This document shows positions 1 through 11,369 of a DNA stretch of 64,000 nt, in pieces (position 1 is the stretch's first letter; every line of letters begins with the position of its first letter). The stretch comes from Euwallacea fornicatus (taxonomy: Eukaryota; Arthropoda; Insecta; Coleoptera; Curculionidae), in contig NC_089546.1 in the NCBI RefSeq assembly GCF_040115645.1, positions 62,001 to 126,000 on the forward strand, written 5' to 3'. The position numbers and the translations under genes were made by a program. The notes below the pieces were generated by a model that was given only the letters and a program-made list of their open reading frames with translations, searched no databases and had not been told where the DNA came from.

Positions 1-309
1 ACTTGCGATAGTAAGATTTACATCTAGCAATTTCAGCATAACCTTCTGGTGGGACCATGCTTTGTTAAACGGCGGAAACTTATTTGTACCCCTTATAAAA
101 AAATTACGAGTTTTTAATACACTGGTCCTATTATTATGACCACCTTAGTTTTGACTGTTTGAACGAAACAGGGGAAGTACAATTCTAGTATAAGGTAATT
201 CCCCTGGTTTCTATTGACACACATAATTACCAACCTTGTAGAAATTTAGAAACCTATTTCGAACGAGATAGAATAACTTTCAACAAACTTTTCTCCATAT
301 TTAAAATTG
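1..309. other. No recognised feature
   Basis: I see no coding frame, terminal repeat or RNA gene here. It borders the downstream end of the LINE fragment and may be its decayed continuation or flanking DNA. Confidence 0.3.
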
Positions 310-310
310 A

Positions 311-1080
311 ACCAGTAGTAGTCCTATTTCTATGGCCACCACTGTATATTTGTATATTTTTGTTGCCGTTTTGATACTTATGGCTCTATCTTTGTATGTC
401 AGTGTTCGAAAATGTTTTGTTCGTCGAGTGATTTCTGTCCTCATGTTTCGTAGGTGTTTGGTGAATTTCAGTTTTTTGTCTATTGTTACCCCTAAGTATT
501 TAATTTCGTCAGTTGGTTCTACTGTGTGTCTGTCTGCCTGTAATGTTGGGGAGTTGTGTTTAATTTTATGGTTAGAGAGTAGCAGTTGGTTCTTCGTAGC
601 GTTTGGTGTCAGTCTTCATTTGTAGAACCATGTCATTGTGTTGTCCATTAGAATCTGTAGTCTCTCCACGGTTTTTTTTGTTGTTTTATCATGTGCAATG
701 AGTACAGTGTCGTCGGCGTATTGTAATATGTAAGCTGTTTCGTTTATTGCGTGTTTGTCTTGCAAGTTGTGGTTGTATATGTCATGGCAGTATACATTGT
801 ATAGAAAAGGGGAAAGTGGCGAACCCTGGGGAAGTCCTTGCTCGGGGGAGAAGGAAAAAGAAAGGGTGTTGTCAATTCGTACTTCCAGTTTTCTGTTCTC
901 CAGTAGGTTTCTAAGAATATTTAGTAAGTATTTTGGTGTGTGAAGTTTGTACAGTTTGTAAAGAAGCCCGTTGTGCCAGACACTGTCGAAAGCCTTATTG
1001 ATGTCCATAAACAGACTTGCGGTTTTCCGGTCGTTTAAGTGTGTTGTTTGTATATTGTTTGTCAGGACAAAAAGTGGGTT
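311..1080 (-). pseudogene. LINE (Jockey/RTE-like) reverse transcriptase fragment
   Basis: This is part of the reverse transcriptase of a non-LTR retrotransposon, read from about 1080 down to about 311. Visible RT motifs are FMDINKAFDSVWHNGL (palm motif A region), QGLPQGSPLSPFLYN (motif B) and YADDTVLI (catalytic YADD, motif C). The thumb-side sequence EIKYLGVTIDKKLKF follows near 400-500. One in-frame TGA at 616-618 stands where the family has Trp (FYK-W-RLTPN). Endonuclease domain, 5' end and poly-A tail are absent, so this is a dead internal fragment. The family within the LINEs is not certain. Confidence 0.85.
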
Positions 1081-1206
1081 AGAGGTCTTATTTTAAACAT
1101 TTTATCATTTTTATTCAGATTTGAGTTATCTGCAAAATGAATAAATTTTTTTATATTGTAATAACGATTTCTCGACATGGCCTTAGATACGCTTGACGTA
1201 CATATA

Positions 1207-2494
1207 TTAGGTAGGACCATAATACCCTTCCGGTTTTAGGCTATTTATTCAAATCTTCATAAAATTAGTTATAATCATCGGATTTAGGTTAAATATGCGC
1301 CGTTTTGTTCGATAACTTGTTGCCAACGAGATTCCAACTTCATTTTACCCCGTTCGTAGAAGTCTACTTCCCTATTGGCAAAAAACTGGGAAAGCCAATC
1401 TTCGCAGACCTCTCTGGAGGCCAACTTTTTATCACCAAACGCATTCGCCATGTACAGGAACAGGTGGTAATCACTTGGTGCCAGGTCCGGACTGTAAAGT
1501 GGATACATCAGGACCTCCCATCCAAGCTCCCGGAGCTTCTGCCACGTCGCAAGCGATGTGTGAGGTCTTGCGTTGTCCTGATGGAACAAGATTTTGCTTC
1601 TGTTGATCAATGCAAGCCGCTTTTTAGCCAATACTTGTTTCAAGCGGTCCAGTTGCTGACAATACAGTACCGAATTGAGCGTTTGGCCATACTCGAGGAG
1701 CTCATAGTGGATGATTCCTTGATAATCCCACCAAACACACAGTAAAACCTTCCTGGCCGTTAATCCTGGCTTGGCCACCGTTTGGGCTGCTTCGCCAAGC
1801 TTCGACCACGACTTTTTGCGCTTAACATTGTCGTACGAGACCCATTTCTCATCGCCAGTTACCATACGCTTCAGAAAAGGGTCGATTTTGTTCCGATTCA
1901 ATAGCGATTCGCAGATGGAAATTCGGTCTATAATGTTTTTTCGCGATAACTCATATGGCACCCAAATATCCAACTTTTTTGTATATCCAGCGGCCTTCAA
2001 ATGTCTTTTGATCGTTGTGGGTGGTACATTCAATTCTTCTGACATCGTTTTGACTGAGATATGGCGATCTTCCGCAATTTTTTCAAGAATTCCGTCGACA
2101 TTTGTAGTGAGTGGTCTTCCTCCGTGGTAATGGTCGTCGGTGTCGAAATTTCCTGCTTTAAATCGTCTAAACCATTCTTCCACCGTACGAAGTGATACAG
2201 TTCCATCTCCCATAACATCATTGATCTCTTTGTGCGTTTGTGCAGCCTTTTTGCGTTGAACGAAAAAAAAATTTCAAAATTCTACGAATATCTCGGTTGT
2301 TTGCTTCCATTTTTGAATGGCTATATTTCGAGAACTATTCAACCAAACTAAACAAACTGAGCGTCGTATTTTGGCTAATGACATAACCTTTCAAACACAA
2401 CATAATATTGCTCGATATGACATCACATACATCTTCTATAGCTATCGAAACGATATCTTTCAAAAAACCGGAAAGGTATTATGGTCGTACCTTA
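1207..2494 (-). mobile_element. mariner element, 1288 bp
   Basis: Terminal inverted repeats of about 28 bp match with few differences: the left begins TTAGGTAGGACCATAATACC at 1207, and the reverse complement of the right end begins TAAGGTACGACCATAATACC at 2494. A TA target duplication flanks both ends (1205-1206 and 2495-2496). One transposase gene lies on the minus strand. Confidence 0.92.
1284..2310 (-). pseudogene. mariner transposase (D34D) with one frameshift
   Basis: The reading frame opens with ATG at 2310 (MEANNRDIRRILKFF) and ends at 1284. An extra base in a T-run near 2265-2273 throws the N-terminal helix-turn-helix out of frame. From 2213 down there are 309 uninterrupted codons. 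The catalytic core shows GDEKWVSYDN (first Asp), HQDNARPH (second Asp) and YSPDLAPSDYHLF (third Asp). I count 34 residues between the second and third Asp, the mariner signature. The linker WVPYEL is also present. The total is close to the usual 345 residues. Apart from the single homopolymer indel the gene looks young. Confidence 0.9.
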
Positions 2495-2775
2495 TATATA
2501 AATAGAAAGCTGGTAATACGGAGCAAAAAATGAAATTAAATTCCTTAAATAAAAAAATATTTTTTCAAAGAAAATGGAACTAGAAATAAAAACGTGGAGT
2601 CATAGGTATACACCTAATACTATAATGCATAAAATATCTATATACATATAGTGCCACAAGTTGCTTTTACAGGACAGAATTTTTTATAGATTGACTGAAT
2701 AGGAGGGGCAAAATTGTGGGTACAGTAAATTAATTGTTTAATTTCTAATATGCAAGTTACAAAACTTTATTAATT

Positions 2776-2904
2776 AAATAAAATTAATATTTGGTCCATC
2801 CTCCTTTTGCATCCACAACAGTTTGAAGCCGACTGGTAATACTGTCTATTAGTTTTTCAATAAATATTTGGTCGATGTTGTTCCAGGCTACTAATAATTG
2901 GTTG
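2776..2904 (-). pseudogene. Tc1-A transposase, C-terminal piece
   Basis: Translation gives LVAWNNIDQIFIEKLID followed by SRLQTVVDAKGGWTKY, the usual C-terminus of Tc1-like transposases (helix, then a KGG-TKY tail). It continues the frame broken off at 6721 by the fold-back element. Confidence 0.85.
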
Positions 2905-3538
2905 TACAGGGTGTCCCATTTTCGTTGTAATCGTGGGATATCTCGGACATTAACAAAGATAAAGAGATGCGATTTTCGCGAACCTGTGTCACTTTTTAGT
3001 GAAACTAATGATGACGTTAACAGAATTGATCCAGCTATCTTAGTTTTTGCACTACAGGGCGTTTTTGAAAATATTGTATTTTGGGACCCCCCCTATAGTT
3101 TGAATATGTGTTAAGTTATTGAAAATGTATAAACGGTGTCGGATAGAGATTTTTACGAAGAATCCAGTGGCATACTCACATTTTATTTATAATTCTTAGT
3201 TTTCGAAATATGGACCAAACTTATGTTTTTTTTAATGGGACAACCTGTATATTTTTACTTATTTTGATTCCCCTAATTTTCCCCATTCCAAAGATGCTAA
3301 ACTCGATATGGTTATTTCAAATAATAATGACAATAATTGACATTTTATTTGAACAAACCCTGTATAAAACAAAATAATTAGTGACAATTATAATTGTCAA
3401 TAATTACATTAATAGTTAATATCTAATTAATAATATGAATTATAAAAGGGCTCAACGTATAATTTTATTTTTGGAACATGAATATATCACTAACACTAAC
3501 AAATTTACCATTTTTCTTTAACTGCGTAATAATGTAAA

Positions 3539-4108
3539 TTAAAGCAAATGTTCAAACTGATTTCCGTTTTCATCTAAACATTTTTGACATAGTTTGGATA
3601 TTCTGTTTAAGGCGTTTAAAACTATTACCGGGTGTCTTTCTAAGTATTGGAAAGCTTCCTCAGTAGCAATGCGTAAACTAATCATATTTTCGTGTTGTCT
3701 TCGATAAATCCTGTTTTTTAAATATCCCCATAAAAAGAAATCTAAAACTGAAAGATCAGGTGATCTGGGTGGCCAACGCACAGGTCCATGCGTCCCTATC
3801 CATTTTTCAGGAAAGTATTCATCTAAAAACGCCTTTGTGCACCTTGAGTTGTGAGGCGGGGCTCCATCTTGCTGATAAAATATATCATGTCGTTGAGCTA
3901 AAGGGGTATCCTCTAACAACTCAGGTAATATGCCTTGTAATATTTCTACATATCGTGTTGCAGTCAGTGTTGTTTGAAAGATTTCATATTTGACCCTAGT
4001 TCCCAGTATGAAGCACGCTACACTAAATCCAAATTGTCCTTGCCGCTCTCGAGGTAGCATCACACGATTATTTTGACGTGTGCAGTGTCTGGTATTATGA
4101 ATATTAAA
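3539..4108 (-). pseudogene. DD41D transposase C-terminal half, left arm copy
   Basis: About 190 codons are open from the arm's inner edge, including MLPRERQGQFGFSVACFIL, QQDGAPPH (second Asp) and WPPRSPDLSVLDFFLWGYL (third Asp), ending HFEHLL-like (QFEHLL). I count 41 residues between the last two catalytic Asp. The HTH N-terminus and first catalytic Asp block are missing. It is nearly identical to the plus-strand copy at 5565-6086. The coding end lies inside the inverted arm. Confidence 0.85.
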
Positions 4109-4799
4109 TATTCCAGCACTAGATATACAGGGTGGTCATTTAGTGCGGTCTCGGAAGATTACGGCTAAACAATGTAATATTTTGAATTTCTTTTTTTTGC
4201 GTTATATAGAACTCGATTATGGGTACATTCTAAAATTGTTTTCGTTTTATACAGGGTGTTCTAAATAAGTGAAAAATATCAAAGTTATGTTTTTTTAAAT
4301 AGGACGCCCCATATATTAATATCGTTTTAGATTTCTTGAGAAAAATAAATGTAAGTTTCATTAAGGTTTACTTGTCCTAAATCTTAAGGATTTCGAAATA
4401 ATTAAGTTTTTTTAAAAAAATCATGCAATTTTAAAAACTTTGTTTTGAAGGAAATTTAAACTGGAGTAAATCGAAATTCATACCAAACCTTAGATATGAG
4501 ACGTATTTTATGCCAGAATTATTAAAATTGAAATATCTCATACAGTGCGTCCAAAAAATAACATGAAAATTGCATTCTTTTTGAAAGGAAATAACTTGCT
4601 TAATTTAAATAGAACACCCCATATTTTATTACTCGAAATAAGAGATAAACATATGACTAATCAAAAATCGTTACACTTTCCTATACCTAAATGTACAGGT
4701 TTTCTTCGAAAAATAAGATTTAAGAAAAGGTAGCAAAATTAATAACCGCACTATCTATTTTTATTTAATATAAAAGAATTTCTTTTAATAAACACTTAA
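4109..4799. other. Non-coding centre with three internal CAGGGTG-like motifs
   Basis: This part of the composite centre carries CAGGGTGGTCATTTAGTGCG near 4130, CAGGGTGTTCTAAATAAG near 4253 and TACAGTGCGTCCAAAAAA near 4541. These resemble the outer ends of DD41D-type elements and suggest pieces of other terminal repeats. No gene is seen. Confidence 0.5.
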
Positions 4800-5550
4800 T
4801 TACAAACAATTTTCAATATATCCTCCATTCTGATCAATGCAAGCTTGAAGTCGAGTAACATTTCCATGACAAACATTTTCCAGAATATCTCTATTTGCTC
4901 TAATAGAGTCAAAAACATAGCGGATTCTGATTTTCATATTGTCTCTTGTTGTTGGAGTTGTACTATAAACAATATTTTTGACATAACCCCACAAAAAAAA
5001 ATCTAGTGGGGTAAGATCGGGCGACCTGGGGGGCCAAGATACAGCTCCTCCTCGACCAATCCATTTATTTGGATACTGTTGATTTAGGAAAGTCCTCACA
5101 ATACCACTATAATGAGAAGGAGCTCCATCATGTTGGAACCATATGGAACGAAAAACGTTTAAAGGTATGGTTTCCAACAAATCTGGCATTTCATGTTCTA
5201 AAAAATGTCTATACACCATTCCCGTCAGATTTTCATTGAAAAAATGTGGTCCAATTAAATGTGTTCCAAGTATTCCCGCCCATACATTGAGGGACCAACG
5301 ATGCTGATTGTCTAATGATCTTATTAGATGAGGATTTACATTATCATAGTAATGAAAATTGTGACGATTGATAATACCATTTTTGTGAAATGTAGCCTCA
5401 TCGGTGAACAAAACCGTTTTGAAAAAATTGTTATTTTCATTGTATTTGTTTACACCCCATTCAGCAAATTCTCTGCGTTTTGCAAAATCTCTTGCATCGA
5501 GTTCTTGATGCAATTGGTAGTGATAAGGATGAAATTGATTTTTAAAATAA
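4800..5550 (-). pseudogene. DD41D transposase, 5'-truncated, second subfamily
   Basis: The open frame runs from the arm junction (about 5550) to the stop at 4800, about 245 codons. It starts in the linker (FHPYHYQLHQELDARDF). Catalytic blocks are VLFTDEATFHKNG, FQHDGAPSHYSG and WPPRSPDLTPLDFFLWGYV, with 41 residues between the last two Asp. No stop interrupts the remaining part. The N-terminal HTH region is absent. Sequence differs clearly from the copies in the flanking arms, so this is a different subfamily captured in the centre. Confidence 0.85.
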
Positions 5551-5564
5551 TAAATAATCGTGTG

Positions 5565-6086
5565 ATGCTACCTCGAGAGCGGCAAGGACAATTTGGATTT
5601 AGTGTAGCGTGCTTCATACTGGGAACTAGGGTCAAATATGAAATCTTTCAAACAACACTGACTGCAACACGATATGTAGAAATATTACAAGGCATATTAC
5701 CTAAGTTGTTAGAGGATACCCCTTTAGCTCAACGACATGATATATTTTATCAGCAAGATGGAGCCCCGCCTCACAACTCAAGGTGCACAAAGGCATTTTT
5801 AGATGAATACTTTCCTGAAAAATGGATAGGGATGCATGGACCTGTGCGTTGGCCACCCAGATCACCTGATCTTTCAGTTTTAGATTTATTTTTATGGGGA
5901 TATTTAAAAAACAGGATTTATCGAAGACAACACGAAAATATGATTAGTTTACGCATTGCTACTGAGGAAGCTTTCCAATACTTAGAAAGACACCCGGTAA
6001 TAGTTTTAAACGTCTTAAACAGAATATCCAAACTATGTCAAAAATGTTTAGATGAAAACGGAAATCAGTTTGAACATTTGCTTTAA
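5565..6086 (+). pseudogene. DD41D transposase C-terminal half, right arm copy
   Basis: This is the inverted duplicate of the gene at 3539-4063: 173 codons from MLPRERQGQFGF to QFEHLL. Differences from the left copy are few (for example LPKLL for LPELL, GMHG for GTHG, DLFLWG for DFFLWG). Both copies point outward to the element ends, so transcription through the element would give a long RNA hairpin. Confidence 0.85.
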
Positions 6087-6720
6087 TTTACATTATTACG
6101 TAGTTAAAGAAAAATGGTAAATTTGTTAGTGTTAGTGATATATTCATGTTCTAAAAATAAAATTATACGTTGAGCCCTTTTATAATTCATATTATTAATT
6201 AGATATTAACTATTAATATAATTATTGACAATTATAATTGTCACTAATTATTTTGTTTTATACAGGGTTTGTTCAAATAAAATGTCAATTATTGTCATTA
6301 TTATTTGAAATAACCATATCGAGTTTAGCATCTTTGGAATGGGGAAAATTAGGGGAATCAAAATAAGTAAAAATATACAGGTTGTCCCATTAAAAAAAAC
6401 ATAAGTTTGGTCCATATCTCGAAAACTAAGAATTATAAATAAAATCTGAGTATGCCACTGGATTCTTAGTAAAAATCTCTATCTGACACCGTTTATACAT
6501 TTTCAATAACTTAACACATATTCAAACTATAGGGGGGGTCCCAAAATACAATATTTTCAAAAACGCCCTGTAGTGCAAAAACTAAGATAGCTGGGTCAAT
6601 TTTGTTAACGTCATCATTAGTTTCACTAAAAAGTGACACAGGTTCGCGAAAACCGCATCTCTTTATCTTTGTTAATGTCCGAGATATCCCACGATTACAA
6701 CGAAAATGGGACACCCTGTA

Positions 6721-7608
6721 CAGTGATATCTTGTTTGCAACGTTTGTTCGTGTTGTTTTCATCGAGTAATGACCACAAATTCTCTATTGGATTTAAATCC
6801 GGACTTTGAGCAGGCCACTCAAGACATTGGATTTCTGCTTCTGCAAAATATTCTTTTGCAATTTTAGATGTGTGCTTGAGGTCATTATCTTGTTGTAAAA
6901 TGAAATCCCCAAACCCCATTTTTTCCGCTGAAACTTGTAAATTATCTCCAACGATGTTTACCCATGAGGCTCCTGTCATCGTGCCGTCAATTTTTACAAG
7001 ATTACCAACGCCACCATAACTGAAACATCCCCATACTAAAATATTGCCTCCTCCATGTTTCACCGTACTTTGAACCATGCCTTCTTTGTATACCTCGCCT
7101 GCTTTTCTCCATACTCTTTTCCTTTTTTTTGTGCCCAAAAAGTTCAAATTTGCTTTCATCTGTCCAAATTACCGACTTTCAGAAGGCCATTGGCTTTACT
7201 AAATATTTTTGCGCAAATTGCAATCTTCTTTGTTTGTTTCTTTGGCTAATAAATGGTTTCTTACGTGCCAAAAAGCTACCTCTTTCCGTTTCGACAATTC
7301 TCCTTCGAATTGTTTTAAGTGATACATTCAAATTAACGGTTTCCCGCACTTCGCGCGCGGACAGATCAGGTTTTTTTTTTAATTTCTTGTACTATCCGTA
7401 TATCGTCCCTTACTGATGTCTTCCTTTTTCTACCACGCCTTGGTCTGTTTTCAAGTGTTTTTGTATCTTTAAACTTTTTACATATTCTGACCACTGCGTT
7501 CTTCGATATTTCATATTTTTTCGCGACTTCGTCATAACTTAGACCAGTTTCTCTGTCTTCAACAACTCTTTGTCTGATATCTAAACTAAATTCTTTTCTC
7601 GGAACCAT
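6721..7608 (-). pseudogene. Tc1-A transposase, N-terminal and core pieces
   Basis: The frame starts MVPRKEFSLDIRQRVVE at 7608 with a paired-type HTH and a GRPRR-like motif (RPRRGRKRKTS). Core blocks are IWTDESKFELFG (first Asp), LQQDNDLKHTS (second Asp) and WPAQSPDLNPIENLWSLL (Glu of DD34E). There are several breaks: a frameshift near 7370, an in-frame TGA at 7179-7181 in place of Trp (AF-W-KSVIWTDES), a frameshift near 7140 and another after ENLWSLLD. It is a clear pseudogene. Confidence 0.85.
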
Positions 7609-7945
7609 GTCTTTGCTAAATAACTGGATAAATGAAGGGATAAGTAAATAAATAAATATTACACCTTACAACTACCGTCTCAAACCAGCATTCGTCGACG
7701 CTTGCCTATAAACTGATAACGTACCCACAATTTAGACCGCACTCACACGTGCATTATTTGGATGTTTCATCAGTTGTGTGAAATTGGCAAATTGGGATAG
7801 CGAAATAAAGTAAACAACTTCTTTGTCGGTCCATAATAATTCCTCCACCATAATTACTTCATCCCAAATAACGTGCATTTTTTACTTTTTAAACAATTTA
7901 ATTCTGTTTTTGCGCCGTACCCACAATTTTGTCCCTGACTGTATA

Positions 7946-9300
7946 TACAGTATCAGTCAAAAGTAAAGCAACAAATTAAATTATATCGATATCCTTAAAA
8001 AAGGTTAAACGGTTCTCAAAATTTTATTACCAAGTTGAACGAATATTATTAACAAATAATAATAATCAACAAAATTAAAAAAAAGTAAGAGTTCTAGTTT
8101 AAATTATAAAATATTTCTTACAAAGGTTTCAAAAGTAGAGCAACATATAACTAAATGCATTTATATTTAGATTATATTTAATATTTTGTAGCATAGCCTT
8201 TATTTTTTATCACTTCAGCACATCTACGACTCATAGATTCCAATAATGTCATAAGGGTTGATTCTGGTATGGAATTCCAAACTCAAACAATGACGTCAAA
8301 GAGCTAGCCAGAATTTTGATATGTTTATGGGTTTTTCTGTCTTACTTTATGGTCAATGATTTCCCAGATATTTCTCGATGGGGTTTAAATCTGGGCTCTG
8401 GGCAGGCCATTTCATTACATGAATACTACGGTCTGCAAAAAATTGTTTTATTACCTTAGCAGTGTGCTTAGGGTCGTTGTCGTGTTGAAATTCCCACGAC
8501 AATGGCAAATTTTCTTCAGCGAATGGCACCATTGTGTCTCTTATGATACGTAAATATTGAAATCGGTCCATTATCCCATCATTTTTAATCAGTGGACCCA
8601 CTCCAGTTCCCGAAAAACATCCCCACACCATCACATTTGCTCCTCCATGTTTTATGGTGCCACGAGTGTATTTGGGATCAAACTTCTTGTTAACAGGACG
8701 ACGTACCCAGCAAATACCATCACTTGAATTCAAGTTAAACTTGCTTTCAAAACAAAAAAGCAGTTTTCCATTTTGCCACTGTCCAATTAATATGCTCTTC
8801 AGCGAATTTCAGTCGGAGTCGTCTATTTTTCGCAGAAATAAATGGTTTTTTGGCCGGTTTTCTTCCAAATAGTTTGCGTTCTGTTAGACGTCTTCGAACA
8901 GTATTAACAGAAACATCATCAAGCTCCAACTTTTTTTAAATATCCATTGCAAAACGAAACGGATTTTCCCGGAACGCACTTTCAATTTTTTGGTCCAATC
9001 TTTGGCTGGTTTTTCTTGGCCGTCCAGATTTTGGTTTATTCACAATAGTTCCTCGACTTGAAAAATGTTTGATTGTACGAGAGACAATGCTTCGATTCAG
9101 TTGCAATTGGTTTGCAATAGTTATTTGTTTCATTCCCGACTGCCACTTAGAAATAATCAAATTTCGGATATCTACTGACAAACTGCGACCAGAAGGCATT
9201 GTGTACCGCTAAATTAAATAAAAATAACCGGGATACAGATTCAGAAATTCACTTGTCACTATTAGAGAGTGAAAATACGATTTTGTTGCTTTACTTTTGG
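7946..9300 (-). mobile_element. Tc1-B: decayed Tc1-like element
   Basis: Inverted ends contain CAAAAGTAAAGCAACAAA (left, about 7958-7975) and the complement at about 9280-9298. The left end abuts the right end of Tc1-A. It carries one broken transposase gene on the minus strand. Confidence 0.75.
8178..9199 (-). pseudogene. Tc1-like transposase (DD34E), frameshifted
   Basis: The start is MPSGRSLSVDIRNLIISKW at 9199, followed by the HTH and the GRPRKTS motif, then a break near 8936. The second HTH (VNTVRRRLTERKLFGRKP) runs 8929-8747, and a second break lies near 8740. The catalytic part runs from 8733 with TIKHGGANVMVWGCFSG, FQHDNDPKHT and WPAQSPDLNPIE. A third break follows near 8353, after which the tail to GYATKY at 8178 is in another frame. 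Full family length is about 340 residues, so all domains are represented. Confidence 0.85.
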
Positions 9301-9686
9301 AATGTCTTCAAAGGAATGTAGAAAATTATCGGGCAGATAAGGAAAATCAACTGAGTTTTTTGTAAATTATTTAGTATATTTACAAGTGCAAAATCAAAAT
9401 ATATGTAAGTTATGTTCTACTATAATGGATGTTGTAGGTTTTGGTTGGTGGGATTTAGTGATTCAAATTCTTGGATGTTGAGCTTTATTGCGGTGATGGT
9501 AACAGGTTGAAAGTTCGAGCGAATCTGTCGATCTCACGCGGAAAAAGTTTTCTAACTAATTAATCGTCTTTCGTACTTCTATCGCACCGCTATCAGTTTT
9601 ATGGCCGAAGCGGCACCCTTTGATCCAGGCTGCTGATACAGCGTCTGCCTGTAGGCCTCTGGGATAATATGACATGTATATAATTT
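9301..9686. other. Unassigned, expected site of the gypsy-C 3' LTR
   Basis: A gypsy 3' LTR should follow the env stop at 9687 on the minus strand, but I find no AGTTA...TAACT-type LTR and no match to the LTRs elsewhere in the window. No coding frame is seen. Confidence 0.35.
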
Positions 9687-11335
9687 CTAAGAAGACTGCC
9701 CATTTTCTAGGGACCTATAATTTTTATTTGTTGCTTTACTTATGACGGATACTGTAAGTATTGTCCATAAACTTGGGTATGTGATTATTTTTCCGAACGT
9801 TAAAGGTTGTTGGTGGTTGATATGAAGAATCTTTTCTCTTAGTTTGTATAAATCGTCGAGCTTTAAGTTCGGTAGGTGTAGGCTAAGATTCAGAACAGAT
9901 AGGGTGGCTTCGTCCGCTATTACATCTGAAAGCAGCACAGTCTCCGACGTTAGCTTCATCACCCTCATTTCATTGGTAGCTGATTGGGATTTCACCATTA
10001 TGCGGCATCCTGGTGGGATTCGGCATATGAATGTCCCCATTAGATTTCTTTTCTCGTTTTGTGTTTCGGGACAGGACATCTGTACGGCTTCTTTCTTTGG
10101 CAGTACCATGATCCACTGATTCGTATAGTCTAATTGATTCAGCATCGGTTCTGGGATTTTGACTTCCGTTTGGCGGCAGGTTGAGGTGTCTTTCTCATGG
10201 CTCAGTAGTTTTACTTCACATGGGGCATCCTCTTGTATTGTTTGCAAATCGCTTTTTGGGCATAAGTATAAGTCTCCAGTAATTTTCTGACAACTTTCTT
10301 CATTGTATGCGTAGTGCAATTGATTGATCGAAAGGAATTTATTTTGCGTTATTACGACCTTGAACAGACTTCTTGTATGTATAAGGACTGAGTATAAAAG
10401 GAAGTAGTCAAAGGATGTGTGTGGACTAGGTATATGTAGGATATGCGTTATTCTGGTGTTTGACACAAAGCATTCTAAACTTATGACTTTCTCAAACAAT
10501 AGTATATTATCCTTGGTCACCTGTAAAGGTAATTGACCCTTTTCAAGTTGCTCCCGAAGGGCTTTTAGTTCTACATACAATTCTGTATTAGTCATAAGGC
10601 TTGGATGTATTCCTAGTTGAGAAAATGTTAAAGAGTTTTCAACATCTTGGAGGATAGAGTCAATTATCTCGTATGTGTTTATAATTTCGTCATTTAATTC
10701 TTTGAAAATTGCAAAGTTTCGGCCATATGCTACCTCTTTTAAATACGGCTGTATTTGATTAATTTTATCTTCGATCAACCTATCATTTTTGTACAATTGT
10801 TGCACTGTGTCATTGAACCTTTCTATTACCGAGTTTGATAGAGAACCTTAATTTAATATTTCTGTCTGTAATGTCCGTTCATTCGTTTCTAACTGTTTAA
10901 CCAAATTATCGTACCTTTCCCTGTCTGATGCGTCCAGGTTTCCAGATATTGCTTTAAATATGGAACCCAGTGCATTTACTAGTCCACGTTTCCTTCTATG
11001 TACATGAGGTATAATCCCATTTAATCTCTTTTCAACCCTTTCCTGAATAAACCTTAATATTCCTACAGAGTTTTTGATTCTACTTGAATATGTTTCGTAT
11101 TGTATCGTTATGTTTAGGTATGTTGATAGATTTGTTGTCCTTTCCCATAGTATGTTTATCTGCTTTATTATGGGGTTTAGGTCGTAGTAATGTATGAAGG
11201 TGTAAGTATAATGTATGATTTTGCTTTTCCCTATCTTGACAGGCATGACACCTGGATTGTCCGCCAATTCACGGATTTTGATGATTTCCGGTACTCCCAA
11301 TACATATGTACAGATACTGAAATATAATACTAATT
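9687..11335 (-). pseudogene. gypsy-C env (errantivirus fusion glycoprotein), one stop codon
   Basis: The env gene of an insect endogenous retrovirus related to baculovirus F proteins. A probable 3' splice site (TTATATTTCAG) lies just upstream of the coding start. A furin-type site, RRKR, precedes the fusion peptide GLVNALGSIFKAISGNLD. A hydrophobic anchor (SLWTILTVSVIS) lies near the C-terminus. The frame is continuous apart from one TAA at 10848-10850, between the two long open stretches 11300-10851 and 10847-9687. The protein resembles gypsy-1 env (19342-20010 and 18372-19307) throughout its length. Confidence 0.88.
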
Positions 11336-11369
11336 GTTACTATCTAGTGTGTTCGTGTAAATGTATATA

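Larger units (their letters stand above)
2907..6718. mobile_element. Fold-back composite transposon with 1.17-kb inverted arms
   Basis: The ends read CAGGGTGTCCCATTTTCGTT (2907) and its complement (6718), flanked by TA at 2905-2906 and 6719-6720. The inverted arms are unusually long: 2907 to about 4073 pairs with about 5551 to 6718 with few mismatches. Each arm carries the same C-terminal half of a DD41D transposase, pointing towards its own end. The 1.5-kb centre holds a 5'-truncated transposase from a different DD41D subfamily. The element lies inside the Tc1-A transposase gene. It cannot encode a full transposase and would move only in trans. Confidence 0.85.
2690..7944 (-). mobile_element. 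Tc1-A: decayed Tc1-like element, split by a fold-back insertion
   Basis: Inverted ends share GGCAAAATTGTGGGTAC (left about 2706-2722) and its complement near 7917-7933, with ACTGTA at the right limit. The left limit is approximate. The transposase lies on the minus strand in two blocks, 2776-2904 and 6721-7608. The 3.8-kb insertion between them (2907-6718) is flanked by TA on both sides. Tc1-B begins immediately to the right, sharing a TATA junction. Confidence 0.75.

Noticed and set aside
2875..3114. Open frame in the left arm of the fold-back element, repeated at 6511-6762
   Set aside because: It duplicates only because it lies in the inverted arms; it begins in Tc1-A sequence and has no domain.
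11298..11300. TTG as the start codon of gypsy-C env
   Set aside because: A splice acceptor lies just upstream and errantivirus env is made from spliced RNA; the frame is open above this codon.
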